Part shown: one piece after another, positions 1 to 7,932 of the stretch
Layout: every line of letters starts with the position of its first letter
Numbering within the stretch: the first letter of the stretch is position 1
Assembly (NCBI GenBank): GCA_017547315.1
Contig: JAFYQA010000194.1
Span: 1-8,977, forward strand
Length of the DNA: 8,977 nucleotides
Reading direction: 5' to 3'
Origin: Roseburia sp.
Lineage (GTDB): Bacteria > Bacillota_A > Clostridia > Lachnospirales > Lachnospiraceae
Notes under the pieces: generated by a model
Database searches by the model: none
Told to the model about the DNA's origin: nothing
What the model saw: the letters and a program-made list of their open reading frames with translations, nothing else
Program-made: the position numbers and the translations under genes

Positions 1-703
1 AGACTCAAGCTACAGCCGTGACCGTAACCTTTGGCACATCAGCCATGAAGGTCTTGAATTAGAAGATCCTGCATGCGAACCAAACTACGACCACTTATTA
101 GTACTTGGCGTATCTCCTGAAAAAGCTCCAGACGAAGGCGAATACGTTACTATGACATTTGAAAAAGGTATTCCTACATCTGTAAATGGTAAACAGATGA
201 AAGTTTCTGACATCATCCGCGAATTAAACGTACTCGGCGGTAAACATGGTATTGGTATCGTTGACATCGTAGAAAACCGTGTAGTTGGTATGAAATCTCG
301 TGGTGTATATGAAACACCAGGTGGAACAATCCTTATGGAAGCACATCAGCAGTTAGAAGAATTAGTTCTTGACCGCGCTACTATGGAAGTAAAAAAAGAC
401 ATGGGCAACAAACTCGCTCAGATTGTTTACGAAGGAAAATGGTTTACACCACTCTGTGACGCTGTAAAAGCATTCGTTGCTTCTACACAGGAATACGTAA
501 CAGGTGAAGTTAAGTTCAAACTTTACAAAGGTAACATCATCAAAGCGGGAACTACTTCTCCATACTCACTCTATAGTGAATCACTTGCAAGCTTCACAAC
601 TGGTGAATTATATGATCACCACGATGCAGAAGGCTTCATTACATTATTCGGACTTCCACTCAAAGTTCGTGCAATGAAAATGCAGGAAAACGAAAACAAA
701 TAA
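1..703 (+). CDS. argG: Argininosuccinate synthase, C-terminal part (5'-truncated by window edge)
   Basis: Condenses citrulline and aspartate with ATP hydrolysis to argininosuccinate, the penultimate step of arginine biosynthesis, in the cytoplasm. The frame is open from base 2, giving 233 residues of a protein usually near 400, so the N-terminal ATP-binding half lies outside the window. Family signatures are clear: SRDRNLWHISHEG near the start (the substrate-binding segment, matching the 'NL-HIS-E' form), GKHGIG-DIVENR-VGMKSRG-YETPGGTI in the middle (residues about 80-114 of the partial), and a C-terminal helix ending KVRAMKMQENENK that resembles the oligomerisation tail. The internal ATG at 152 is not the start, because conserved sequence continues upstream of it in frame. 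The gene ends in TAA and is followed 8 bp later by a strong terminator, so it is the last gene of its transcript. Identity is firm; nothing odd is seen in the visible part. Confidence 0.95.
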   Translation, partial: DSSYSRDRNLWHISHEGLELEDPACEPNYDHLLVLGVSPEKAPDEGEYVTMTFEKGIPTSVNGKQMKVSDIIRELNVLGGKHGIGIVDIVENRVVGMKSRGVYETPGGTILMEAHQQLEELVLDRATMEVKKDMGNKLAQIVYEGKWFTPLCDAVKAFVASTQEYVTGEVKFKLYKGNIIKAGTTSPYSLYSESLASFTTGELYDHHDAEGFITLFGLPLKVRAMKMQENENK

Positions 704-710
704 GACTATA

Positions 711-750
711 TACAAATAGGGATTGTCGCAATGACAATCCCTATTTTATC
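711..750 (+). terminator. Intrinsic terminator of argG
   Basis: A perfect 14-bp inverted repeat (714-727 with 733-746, arms AAATAGGGATTGTC / GACAATCCCTATTT) encloses a 5-base loop and runs into a T-rich tract on the + strand. It lies directly after the argG stop. The opposite strand has only a weak T-run (ATTTGTATATAG), so it may also stop the convergent MATE transcript but less efficiently. No other hairpin is visible in 704-837. Confidence 0.92.
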
Positions 751-837
751 TTTACTCCTTTTACAAGTAATCTCCTAAATCTCTACTCCCTATTCAGTCA
801 ATCTTCTTTTTGCATCCTTGTTAGCCACTTAATGATC

Positions 838-2160
838 CTACCGATTCCACGTCCCCCGCTTCTGAAACCAAAGCGACAACGACGTTCCAACCACCCAGCC
901 AAGTGGCCAAGAAGCCCAAATCCCCGCATAACCAAACGGTCCTGAAAGAATCATTACTAATACTACTCGTAAAATCAAATCCGTAAAAGTTGCTATCATA
1001 AACTGTTTCATACTTCCGGTTCCACGCAAGATGCCATCGGTTATTAATTTTACTGCAATCAACAAATAAAATGGTGAAACAATCTGCAAAAAGCATGCGC
1101 CGGATGCTATCGCCATTTCAGAAGGCTTCTCCATAAAGACTTGTATTAACGAATGACTCATACCTACATACACCAATACAATCGGTATACAAATAATCCA
1201 CGCCATTTTAATACCAGCCTTATGCCCCGCTTTGATACGCTCATAAATTCCTGCACCTAAATTCTGTGCGGTATAATTCGACATACCATTTCCCAACGTG
1301 GTCATAGCCGTAATCACCAGATTGTTCAACTTAATCGCAGCCGAGTATCCAGCAATCACGCCTGGTCCGAATCCATTGATAACACCCTGAATAATGATAT
1401 TTCCCACAGAAATCGAACTCTGCTGCAAAATACTTGGAACGGCAATTGCAGTAATTTTTTTCAATAGTTCAGCCGAGAAAAGCGGCACGTTTCCCTGTGT
1501 CTTAATTCCACGTAAACGCTTCAATATTACTACAACTGCTAAAACACAACTCACGCCTTGGCACATAAAGGTCGCCCAGGCTACACCTGCAACCCCCATT
1601 TTGAATCCCGCCACAAACAGAATATCCACTGCTATATTCGCAATAGAAGAACACGCCAGAAACCAAAATGGTGTCTTCGAATCTCCCAATGCCGAAAAGA
1701 TTCCATTTGCCACATTATAAAAAAGCATAAATGGGAATCCCCATATAAAAATATCCAGATACAATTTCGAATCTGCTAAAATCTCTGTCGGAGTATTGGT
1801 AAGTTGAAGCATCCATTCACAACTTAGCAGTCCAAATACCATCAAACATGCACACAATGCTGCTCCTGCAATCATGGCCGTATATACAGCCGTTTTCACA
1901 CCTTTAAAGTTTTTCGCACCAAATAGCTGGGAAACGATAACCGAACATCCCATATTGCAACCAACCGAAAAAGCTAAAAAAATCATGGTGATTCCATAAC
2001 TATTACCAACTGCTGCTAATGCATGTTCACCGATTAATTTCCCTGCTACCAGACTGTCTGCAATATTATACATCTGTTGAAAAAGAATACTTCCCAACAA
2101 GGGCATACAAAATTTCCACAAAACTGTCTCCGGCTTTCCTACTGTCAAATCTTTATTCAT
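838..2160 (-). CDS. MATE family multidrug/metabolite efflux transporter
   Basis: A 440-residue integral membrane protein, the usual length for a MATE exporter with 12 membrane segments in two related halves. Half one (about 1-225) opens with the family's N-terminal pattern: a short polar start with GKP at 8-10, then PLLGSILFQQMYNIADSLVAG (20-40) and the LAAVGNS turn (49-54). Half two begins at about 240 with PSILQQ and the GYSAAIKLNN segment (271-280). GDSKTP (159-164) and RGTGSMKQ (379-386) are the matching loop motifs in the two halves. MATE proteins use Na+ or H+ gradients to export cationic compounds; the substrate cannot be read from the sequence. The ATG at 2158-2160 is supported by AGGTGAG about 8 bases upstream. 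The gene is monocistronic here: it is divergent from the SGNH gene and convergent with argG. I found no convincing -35/-10 pair for it in the divergent spacer and no regulator gene adjacent to it. Confidence 0.93.
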   Translation of the reverse strand: MNKDLTVGKPETVLWKFCMPLLGSILFQQMYNIADSLVAGKLIGEHALAAVGNSYGITMIFLAFSVGCNMGCSVIVSQLFGAKNFKGVKTAVYTAMIAGAALCACLMVFGLLSCEWMLQLTNTPTEILADSKLYLDIFIWGFPFMLFYNVANGIFSALGDSKTPFWFLACSSIANIAVDILFVAGFKMGVAGVAWATFMCQGVSCVLAVVVILKRLRGIKTQGNVPLFSAELLKKITAIAVPSILQQSSISVGNIIIQGVINGFGPGVIAGYSAAIKLNNLVITAMTTLGNGMSNYTAQNLGAGIYERIKAGHKAGIKMAWIICIPIVLVYVGMSHSLIQVFMEKPSEMAIASGACFLQIVSPFYLLIAVKLITDGILRGTGSMKQFMIATFTDLILRVVLVMILSGPFGYAGIWASWPLGWVVGTSLSLWFQKRGTWNR

Positions 2161-2246
2161 TTACATTCTCACCTCGTGTTCTATTTTGCCAAATATCGAC
2201 CTAAAAGGCAAGCTAATGTTTTGAAACAATTTACGTAATCTATTGG

Positions 2247-2275
2247 TTGACAGTTTTTCTAGTAACTCCCATAAT
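2247..2275 (+). promoter_or_regulatory. Sigma-A-type promoter for the SGNH hydrolase gene
   Basis: Consensus -35 TTGACA (2247-2252), a 17-bp spacer and -10 CATAAT (2270-2275, 5 of 6 to consensus). The predicted start near 2282 gives a leader of about 74 bases before the ATG at 2356. It lies in the 195-bp divergent spacer (2161-2355). The same spacer also holds a short inverted repeat TTGCC/GGCAA (2186-2190, 2207-2211) near the MATE start, of unknown meaning. Confidence 0.75.
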
Positions 2276-2355
2276 GTACTTAAATATCGTTCTTTTCGTA
2301 TACGGTAGCTTTCTAGACGATTATTTAATAAATTAACACAAATGAGGAATTCATT

Positions 2356-3075
2356 ATGAACAAGAAGAAAACATTAAAAACAATACTTCTCACAATTTTA
2401 GTTTTTCTTATTGCACTTGCTGGCACTGCATTTACAATCATCCACGCTGTCTTATATCCAGATGTCCAAATCACAGGAAACGGTACTAAAAAAGTTCTCT
2501 GCATCGGAGACAGTATAACATACGGTCAGGGAGTTCTCACTACTCGTGATACAAGCACCTATCCTGTAATTTTAGCCGAACTTCTCGGTGATGAATACCA
2601 GACTTACAATTTCGGACTCAGTAATCGAACGCTTTTATTCGATGGCAATATGCCTTACATTAAGGAAGACTTCGCCAAAGAATCACTAGCCATTGATGCC
2701 GATATCGTCATCATTATGCTAGGCACAAACGACACAAAACCTATGAATTGGAATGCCGCACAATACGAAAAAGATTACATTACCTTTGTACAGAGTTATC
2801 AAAACATGAATAACGAACCAGAAATATATCTCATGTTACCACCTCGCGTATTTTTAAAAGAGGATGACAGTGGCAACTGTAACAACACCATTCTTACCAC
2901 AGAAGCCATTCCTGCTATCACAAGAATCGCAGAAGCAACTGGTGTAAAAATCATCGATTTATATACCGTAACCGAAACACATCCGGAGTGGTTCCCAGAT
3001 GACTTACATCCAAATGCCGACGGTAATCGTGCCATTGCAGAAACGATTTATAATGCTCTTTCTACCAATGATTAA
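2356..3075 (+). CDS. Membrane-anchored SGNH/GDSL-family hydrolase (esterase/acyl hydrolase)
   Basis: A 239-residue protein with a lysine-rich start (KKK at 3-5), one hydrophobic segment (about 10-33) and then a single SGNH hydrolase domain. There is no obvious signal peptidase site, so it is probably tethered to the outer face of the membrane. The four signature blocks are present: block I GDSITYGQG with catalytic Ser53; block II NFGLSNRT with oxyanion Gly87; block III GTNDT with Asn125; block V DDLHPN with Asp215 and His218. The enzyme should be active on an ester, which could be a lipid, an acetylated glycan or a cell-wall acyl group; the substrate cannot be told from sequence. The start is supported by GAGGA seven bases upstream of the ATG and by the promoter at 2247-2275. 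It is transcribed alone, with a terminator about 20 bases after its stop. Confidence 0.88.
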   Translation: MNKKKTLKTILLTILVFLIALAGTAFTIIHAVLYPDVQITGNGTKKVLCIGDSITYGQGVLTTRDTSTYPVILAELLGDEYQTYNFGLSNRTLLFDGNMPYIKEDFAKESLAIDADIVIIMLGTNDTKPMNWNAAQYEKDYITFVQSYQNMNNEPEIYLMLPPRVFLKEDDSGNCNNTILTTEAIPAITRIAEATGVKIIDLYTVTETHPEWFPDDLHPNADGNRAIAETIYNALSTND

Positions 3076-3092
3076 GTAACCAAACACGTTCT

Positions 3093-3150
3093 AGAAAAAA
3101 GAAATCATTCGATGCAATAAACTTTCGTTTATTACACCGAATGATTTTTA
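3093..3150. terminator. Bidirectional terminator between SGNH hydrolase and GH13 genes
   Basis: Outer arms of 10 bp (3102-3111 AAATCATTCG with 3138-3147 CGAATGATTT) surround a 4x4 internal loop and an inner 7-bp stem (3116-3122 with 3127-3133, loop TTTC). The + side ends in a T-run (3145-3149 and beyond). The preceding A-run (about 3095-3104) gives a TTTCTTTTTT tract on the minus strand. The position between two convergent stops (3075 and 3164) fits termination in both directions. Confidence 0.85.
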
Positions 3151-3163
3151 TTATTTCTATGAA

Positions 3164-5023
3164 TTATTGGAAACTTTTTATCCAATTAATCAGCGACGGA
3201 ATATGTGTCTGATTACGTACATCATTTCTCATCTGGTCTGTTACATAACCATTACGTTCCATACGTGCTAAAATTGCTTCCTGAAGTCCTGCAATTTTAC
3301 CTTCTTCAAAAGCTTTTTCACAGGCAGCTTTTAAAGCTTCATTTACTACATTCTCAGCTTTAGAAACCACTGCTTCTACTTCAGCTGGCGTTGTCTCTAC
3401 CATTACATTTGCTACTGGCACAACTTCTTCTACGGCCTGTACATGCTCGATACATTCTGTTTCTGCAAGTGCCTCTTCGCTTATGATTTCAGGTTCTTCT
3501 TCAAATTTCTCATCTGTGGTTACTGCCATTCCGGTTTCATTGTTTTCAATGATATCTTCATCCTGCTCTTCTACCACTTCTTCCTGTGCTGTTTTTTCCT
3601 GAAGCTCTTCGTCTACTGATTCTTCCACACCTTCTTCTACCATCGCTTCCACAGTCTCAGTTTCTACCGCTTTCGCTTCCTCATTACCACCTACATATGG
3701 AATCCAGATATCACCACTATTTGCTTTCACATTCACACAAATAGTACCATTTACCACAGATACCTTTTCACCAGATAATGCACCGATATATTCTGGTGCA
3801 TTACATACCGGAAGTGTCATTACATAATCACTGTCATCATTATTTACAGTTACAACTACCACTGTCCCTTCATGACTACGCGAAAATGCATACTGTCTAT
3901 TTGTAAGCATCAATTCTCTATAATCACCATAAGATAATGCTTTCACTTCCTGACGAACTTTTCCGAGCTTTGCAATAAGCGCAGTACAAGGATTATTTTT
4001 TATCGCATCTTTATAATCTTCAAAATGCAATTGTGGACGTAAAGAATCATCCGACCAACGCTCTTTCCTTCCCTCGATACCAAATTCCGAACCATAATAT
4101 ACCGATGGCACACCTGGTAAGGTATAGCATAAAATATGTGCCGGAGCATAATGCTTTTTATTACTTAACTTTGTGTAAATACGCTCTACGTCGTGATTAT
4201 CGGTAAAGTTATACAACTTCAAACCGCCCATGTCATTCAAACGTTTTACTGTATGTGCAATCTCAAAATAATTATGGTCATTGTGGCCAGAATATAATGC
4301 TTTATGCAAATGATAGTTTGTTACAGAATGTAATGTATCTGAATTCGCCCATCTATTATAGTCACCATGAATAACCTCTCCCATTAACCAGAAGTCCGGT
4401 TTCACTTCATTCGCTACATGACGTAACGCTTTCATAAAGTCAAAATCTAATACATCTGCTGCATCCAGACGGATACCATCTACGTCAAATTCTGATACCC
4501 AGAAACGAATTACATCACAGATATAATCACGAACTTCCGGATTACGCTGATTCAATTTTACAAGTAAGTTATAACCGCCCCAGTTATCATAAGAAAAACC
4601 ATCATTGTACTCATTATTGCCCCAGAAATTCACATTGCAATACCAGTCTCTATATCTGGAATTCTCACGATTTGCCTGCAAATCTTTAAATGCAAAAAAA
4701 TCTCTGCCTGTGTGATTAAACACACCATCAAAAATCACTCGAAGTCCTTTTTTATGACAAGTAGCCACAAAATCTTTCAAATCTGCATTATCACCCAAAC
4801 GACTATCTAACTTTCTATAATCAGTCGTCTCATAACCATGTCCCACAGACTGAAAAAGTGGTCCAATATAGATTGCGTTAAATCCTGTCTCCTTTATATG
4901 ATCAATCCACACCTTCATATCTCTTAGTCTGTGTACCGGCTCACCATATTCATTCTGTTTCGGTGCTCCGCTTAATCCTAACGGATAGATGTGATAAAAT
5001 ACTGCCTCTTCGTACCAAGCCAT
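3164..5023 (-). CDS. GH13 alpha-amylase/neopullulanase-like enzyme with acidic linker and C-terminal helical tail
   Basis: A 619-residue protein without a signal peptide, so probably cytoplasmic and acting on maltodextrins, glycogen fragments or cyclodextrins. The (beta/alpha)8 catalytic domain starts almost at residue 1 (AVFYHIYPLG). The GH13 regions are intact: region I DGVFNH (99-104), region II GIRLD with nucleophile Asp187, region III GE with acid/base Glu216, region IV FTDNHD with Asp278. Region V reads VKLN (155-158), close to the MPKLN of the neopullulanase/cyclomaltodextrinase group, but the N-terminal domain usual in that group is missing. A short beta-rich C domain (about 365-443) follows. 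Residues 446-551 are then strongly acidic (by hand count 38 Asp/Glu in about 105 residues), and 552-619 form a predicted helical tail I cannot assign to a family. RBS AGAGGT at 5033-5038, nine bases before the ATG. Monocistronic. Exact specificity is unknown. Confidence 0.9.
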   Translation of the reverse strand: MAWYEEAVFYHIYPLGLSGAPKQNEYGEPVHRLRDMKVWIDHIKETGFNAIYIGPLFQSVGHGYETTDYRKLDSRLGDNADLKDFVATCHKKGLRVIFDGVFNHTGRDFFAFKDLQANRENSRYRDWYCNVNFWGNNEYNDGFSYDNWGGYNLLVKLNQRNPEVRDYICDVIRFWVSEFDVDGIRLDAADVLDFDFMKALRHVANEVKPDFWLMGEVIHGDYNRWANSDTLHSVTNYHLHKALYSGHNDHNYFEIAHTVKRLNDMGGLKLYNFTDNHDVERIYTKLSNKKHYAPAHILCYTLPGVPSVYYGSEFGIEGRKERWSDDSLRPQLHFEDYKDAIKNNPCTALIAKLGKVRQEVKALSYGDYRELMLTNRQYAFSRSHEGTVVVVTVNNDDSDYVMTLPVCNAPEYIGALSGEKVSVVNGTICVNVKANSGDIWIPYVGGNEEAKAVETETVEAMVEEGVEESVDEELQEKTAQEEVVEEQDEDIIENNETGMAVTTDEKFEEEPEIISEEALAETECIEHVQAVEEVVPVANVMVETTPAEVEAVVSKAENVVNEALKAACEKAFEEGKIAGLQEAILARMERNGYVTDQMRNDVRNQTHIPSLINWIKSFQ

Positions 5024-5063
5024 TTTCTAGTTACCTCTTTCCTTTTTACATCATATTGGGAAT

Positions 5064-5092
5064 ATTATACTATAAAAGCACAATATATTCCA
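5064..5092 (-). promoter_or_regulatory. Likely promoter of the GH13 gene
   Basis: On the minus strand, a perfect TATAAT (5064-5069) lies 17 bp after TGGAAT (5087-5092, only 3 of 6 to the -35 consensus). The predicted start near 5057 leaves a leader of about 34 bases with the RBS inside it. The rest of 5024-5209 is very AT-rich and shows nothing else I can name; no clear catabolite-control (cre-like) operator was seen. Confidence 0.55.
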
Positions 5093-5209
5093 CTAGTTTG
5101 ATACAAATTTAACAAAAATGTAATATTAGAACTCTGATACCCATGTAACGTATTTACTAACTATATTTTAAAAATCACTGCCTTCAAAAACACCTATCAT
5201 CTTCTATAC

Positions 5210-5247
5210 AAAAAAGGAGATCGTAAAATTTTACAATCTCCTTTTTA
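5210..5247 (-). terminator. Intrinsic terminator after the glnS-DUF2225 unit
   Basis: Arms of 11 bp (5211-5221 AAAAAGGAGAT with 5236-5246 ATCTCCTTTTT) plus an inner GTAAA/TTTAC stem inside the loop. Read on the minus strand it ends in TTTTTTG, a good U-tract. It begins only a few bases after the TAG of the DUF2225 gene (5250-5252). The mirror T-run could also act on + strand transcripts, but no + gene precedes it. Confidence 0.88.
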
Positions 5248-5249
5248 TA

Positions 5250-6104
5250 CTATTTAGTCTTTTGAATCTCTACAATAATCTGTTCTTTTAAATCTCTTGC
5301 ACGTTCTTTAATCTTACTTGCCGCTACGGAAGAACCTAAAATATTTGCAATACACTTAGATGCCACACCATAATTTTTAAAGTGCGCTGCCATATACGCA
5401 AGCAAATAATCCATCGTATTCTGATCCATACCACACATAGGGAACATCTCGGAAGATACTGCCTTCGTAAATCCTTCATATGCCTGCTGGTAGAACAACT
5501 CTTCCTGTTCTTTGCATGCCTTTAACGTAGCCTCATATGTCGCATCTGACTTGTCAAGTGTCTCTGCTTTTCCACGATATAACCATGCAATTTTCAGACA
5601 CGTATATGCCTTCTCACTAGCCTTGCCCTTTTTCACCATCGTAGTATACAAAGCTAATTTATAGCGTCCGATTGCCATATCGTAATCATACACATCCGGC
5701 TCCTGCTCGTCACTTGGTCTAAAATTTGCACAAACCTGTTCTTTTATGAACTTAATCTGCGCAGATGACAAATGGTCAAAGTAACGCACCATAGCAGTAT
5801 AACCACAGTTCGGACAAGAACATACATCATACTTAATGGTATCGATATACTGAAATCTTGGACGTAAATCTGCATCCGACTCTAAACGTCTAATACGTCC
5901 ACTCTTAATCATTTTTGCTTTAAATACCTTATCACATACTGCGCAACGAACACTTTTCTCTAAAAGAAACGCGTCTTCTGTAGGAATCTCTTCTACTGAT
6001 TCAGTTGCATTCTCTTTTGATGCTACCTTCTTTTCCTCTTCAAACAGGCTTCCTACGTTTTTTGCCTGCAGGCCAAATTTTTCTAACCCCTCGAATAAAT
6101 TCAT
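5250..6104 (-). CDS. DUF2225 family protein (zinc-ribbon plus helical domain), function unknown
   Basis: A 284-residue soluble protein matching the pattern of the DUF2225 family of Firmicutes, whose role is not established. After a charged N-terminal stretch (about 1-47, rich in Glu and Lys) comes a split Cys-pair module: C54-AV-C57 and C97-PN-C100 (with C95 beside it), spaced like a zinc-binding ribbon. SGRIRRLESDADLRPRF (68-84) lies between the two pairs. The rest is alpha-helical, with repeated Ala/Tyr-rich helices (DYDMAIGRYKLALY, EKAYTCLKIAWLYR, YQQAYEGFTKAV) that look TPR-like and suggest protein binding. There is no signal peptide or membrane segment. RBS AGGAGGAG (6108-6115) is five bases from the ATG. 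It follows glnS by 53 bp with no terminator, so the two are likely co-transcribed, and a terminator ends the unit. Zinc binding and the scaffold role are inferences. Confidence 0.8.
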   Translation of the reverse strand: MNLFEGLEKFGLQAKNVGSLFEEEKKVASKENATESVEEIPTEDAFLLEKSVRCAVCDKVFKAKMIKSGRIRRLESDADLRPRFQYIDTIKYDVCSCPNCGYTAMVRYFDHLSSAQIKFIKEQVCANFRPSDEQEPDVYDYDMAIGRYKLALYTTMVKKGKASEKAYTCLKIAWLYRGKAETLDKSDATYEATLKACKEQEELFYQQAYEGFTKAVSSEMFPMCGMDQNTMDYLLAYMAAHFKNYGVASKCIANILGSSVAASKIKERARDLKEQIIVEIQKTK

Positions 6105-6157
6105 ATACTCCTCCTGCGTTTTCTAAAAGATAATGCCCTTTTGTTTTTCACATCTCA

Positions 6158-7837
6158 TTAGTTTGGTAATTTAAATGAGCTCTTTAAGGATACAATTCGG
6201 TTAAATACCAAATGATCTTCTGTAGAATCTTTTGCGTCTACACAGAAGAAGCCCTGACGTACAAACTGGAAGCTGTCATAAGCTTTTGCACCTGCTAAAT
6301 TCGACTCAACTACACAATCCTTTAATACTGTTAACGAATTTGGATTTAAGTTCAAGCTACCGTCTTCGTTGTATACACCCTTTTCTTCATCAATTAAGTT
6401 CTCGTATAAACGAACTTCTGCTTTGATACCATATTCTGCAGATACCCACTGAATAGTACCTTTTACCTTACGTCCATCTGGGCTGTTACCGCCGCGAGAT
6501 GCAGGGTCATAAGTACAGTGAATCTCTGTTACTTTGCCGTTCTCATCTTTTACAAAGCTATTACATATTACAAAGTATGCGTTCATTAAACGAACCTCAT
6601 TACCTGGGAACATACGGAAGTATTTCTTTGGTGGTTCTTCCATAAAGTCTTCACGATCGATATAAATCTCTCTAGTGAATGGAACGGTACGGCTGCCAAG
6701 TTCCTCGTTTTCAAGGTTGTTAGCAACTTCTAAGTATTCCACCTGTCCTTCCGGATAGTTATCAATTACAACTTTAATTGGATCTAAAATCGCCATCATA
6801 CGAGATTTTTTCAATTTTAAATCTTCACGGATACAGTACTCAAGCATAGCATAGTCTACAGAACTATTCGCTTTTGCAACACCACAAAGTTCTACAAATA
6901 ATTTGATAGACTCTGGTGTAAATCCTCTACGTTTTAATGCTGCGATAGATACTAAACGTGGATCATCCCAACCGTCTACGATACCTTCTTCTACTAATCT
7001 CTTGATGTATCTCTTACCTGTTACTACATTTGTCAGGTATAATTTTGCAAATTCAATCTGTTTTGGTGTACCAGAAGCATCTTCCTTATAACCAAGTTCG
7101 ATTAATACCCAGTCATACAATGGTCTGTGGTCTTCGAACTCTAATGTACAAATAGAATGTGTAATACCTTCTACAGCATCTTCGATTGGATGTGCATAGT
7201 CATACATTGGGTAGATGCACCATTTATCACCTGTTCTGTGATGATTCATGCGAGCTACACGATAAATAACCGGATCTCTCATATTAATATTAGAAGAAGC
7301 CATGTCAATTCTCGCACGGAGAACTTTCTCTCCATCTGCAAATTTACCATTCTTCATATCTTCGAATAACTGTAAGTTCTCTTCGATGCTTCTTGATGCA
7401 TATGGATCTTCCTTACCTGGTTCTGTTAAAGTACCGCGGTATTCACGAATCTGCTCTGCAGTTAAATCAGATACATAAGCTTTTCCTTTTTTAATTAACT
7501 TAACAGCACCTTCATACATCTCCTGGAAATAATCTGATGCAAAATACAATCTGCCTTCCCAGTCTGCACCAAGCCATGCAATGTCCTTCTCAATTGCTTC
7601 TACGAATTCTGTTTTTTCTTTCGTCGGGTTGGTATCATCAAAACGAAGGTTAAACTTACCATTGTACTTCTGTGCTAAACCATAGTTTAAAAGAATGGCT
7701 TTGGCATGTCCAATGTGTAAGTAACCATTTGGTTCCGGTGGAAATCTGGTGTGGATTTCCTGACAATGACCTTCCTCTATATCTTTTTCAATAATCTGTT
7801 CAATAAAATTCTTTGATACTACTGCTTCGTTTTCCAT
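6158..7837 (-). CDS. glnS: Glutaminyl-tRNA synthetase
   Basis: Charges tRNA-Gln directly with glutamine in the cytoplasm. The 559 residues match the single-chain bacterial enzyme (E. coli form about 554), with no YqeY-like C-terminal fusion. Class I catalytic motifs: [15 protein letters not shown] (33-47, the HIGH motif at 41-44), FDDTNP (66-71), and [32 protein letters not shown] (211-243), typical of GlnRS and not of GluRS. The anticodon-binding beta-barrels follow from about 350 ([29 protein letters not shown] at 454-467; [14 protein letters not shown] at 525-538). The second signature loop reads VTGKRYIK (272-279) where E. coli has VMSKRKLN. The ATG at 7835-7837 follows AGGAGG by 11 bases. 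A promoter lies at 7971-7999 and DUF2225 follows downstream. Most Firmicutes lack glnS and make Gln-tRNA by transamidation, so this lineage probably acquired the gene. Confidence 0.97.
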   Translation of the reverse strand: MENEAVVSKNFIEQIIEKDIEEGHCQEIHTRFPPEPNGYLHIGHAKAILLNYGLAQKYNGKFNLRFDDTNPTKEKTEFVEAIEKDIAWLGADWEGRLYFASDYFQEMYEGAVKLIKKGKAYVSDLTAEQIREYRGTLTEPGKEDPYASRSIEENLQLFEDMKNGKFADGEKVLRARIDMASSNINMRDPVIYRVARMNHHRTGDKWCIYPMYDYAHPIEDAVEGITHSICTLEFEDHRPLYDWVLIELGYKEDASGTPKQIEFAKLYLTNVVTGKRYIKRLVEEGIVDGWDDPRLVSIAALKRRGFTPESIKLFVELCGVAKANSSVDYAMLEYCIREDLKLKKSRMMAILDPIKVVIDNYPEGQVEYLEVANNLENEELGSRTVPFTREIYIDREDFMEEPPKKYFRMFPGNEVRLMNAYFVICNSFVKDENGKVTEIHCTYDPASRGGNSPDGRKVKGTIQWVSAEYGIKAEVRLYENLIDEEKGVYNEDGSLNLNPNSLTVLKDCVVESNLAGAKAYDSFQFVRQGFFCVDAKDSTEDHLVFNRIVSLKSSFKLPN

Positions 7838-7848
7838 AACTAATAAAT

Positions 7849-7854
7849 CCTCCT
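7849..7854 (-). promoter_or_regulatory. glnS ribosome binding site with long spacing
   Basis: A full AGGAGG on the minus strand, separated from the ATG at 7837 by 11 bases, longer than the 5-9 seen at the other starts here. No other in-frame start codon lies closer, so it supports the chosen start. Confidence 0.75.
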
Positions 7855-7910
7855 AGCGTTGCCGTTTCAGCAAATATTCCAACTCGTGGATGCCTTCACA
7901 TAAAAGATAC

Positions 7911-7932
7911 GATACCATACAAGTATGCTACC
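7911..7932 (-). other. Imperfect hairpin in the glnS leader
   Basis: On the minus strand GGTAGCATAC and GTATGGTATC can pair with one G-G mismatch and one wobble around a very tight loop. It lies within the predicted leader of about 127 bases (7964 to 7838). No T-box specifier or conserved T-box antiterminator sequence and no other riboswitch motif was recognised in 7838-7964. A small TTGC/GCAA stem (7859-7862, 7870-7873) lies just upstream of the RBS. Significance is uncertain. Confidence 0.25.

Noticed and set aside
152..703. ATG at 152 as the start of a separate 183-residue protein
   Set aside because: Argininosuccinate synthase sequence continues in frame upstream to the window edge, so this is an internal Met.
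821..1096. Open frame of 91 codons on the minus strand overlapping the MATE 3' end
   Set aside because: It overlaps the well-supported MATE gene in another frame, has no family resemblance and no RBS; the same applies to the other short frames inside the MATE, GlnRS and SGNH genes.
2186..2211. TTGCC/GGCAA inverted repeat upstream of the MATE gene as an operator
   Set aside because: Arms of only 5 bp with a 16-base gap are expected by chance in AT-rich spacers, and no matching second copy or regulator gene is seen.
6795..6815. KLKKSR in GlnRS (residues 341-346) looks like a KMSKS motif
   Set aside because: Alignment with E. coli GlnRS places it after CIREDL in the segment that reads NENAPR there; the true loop is at residues 272-279.
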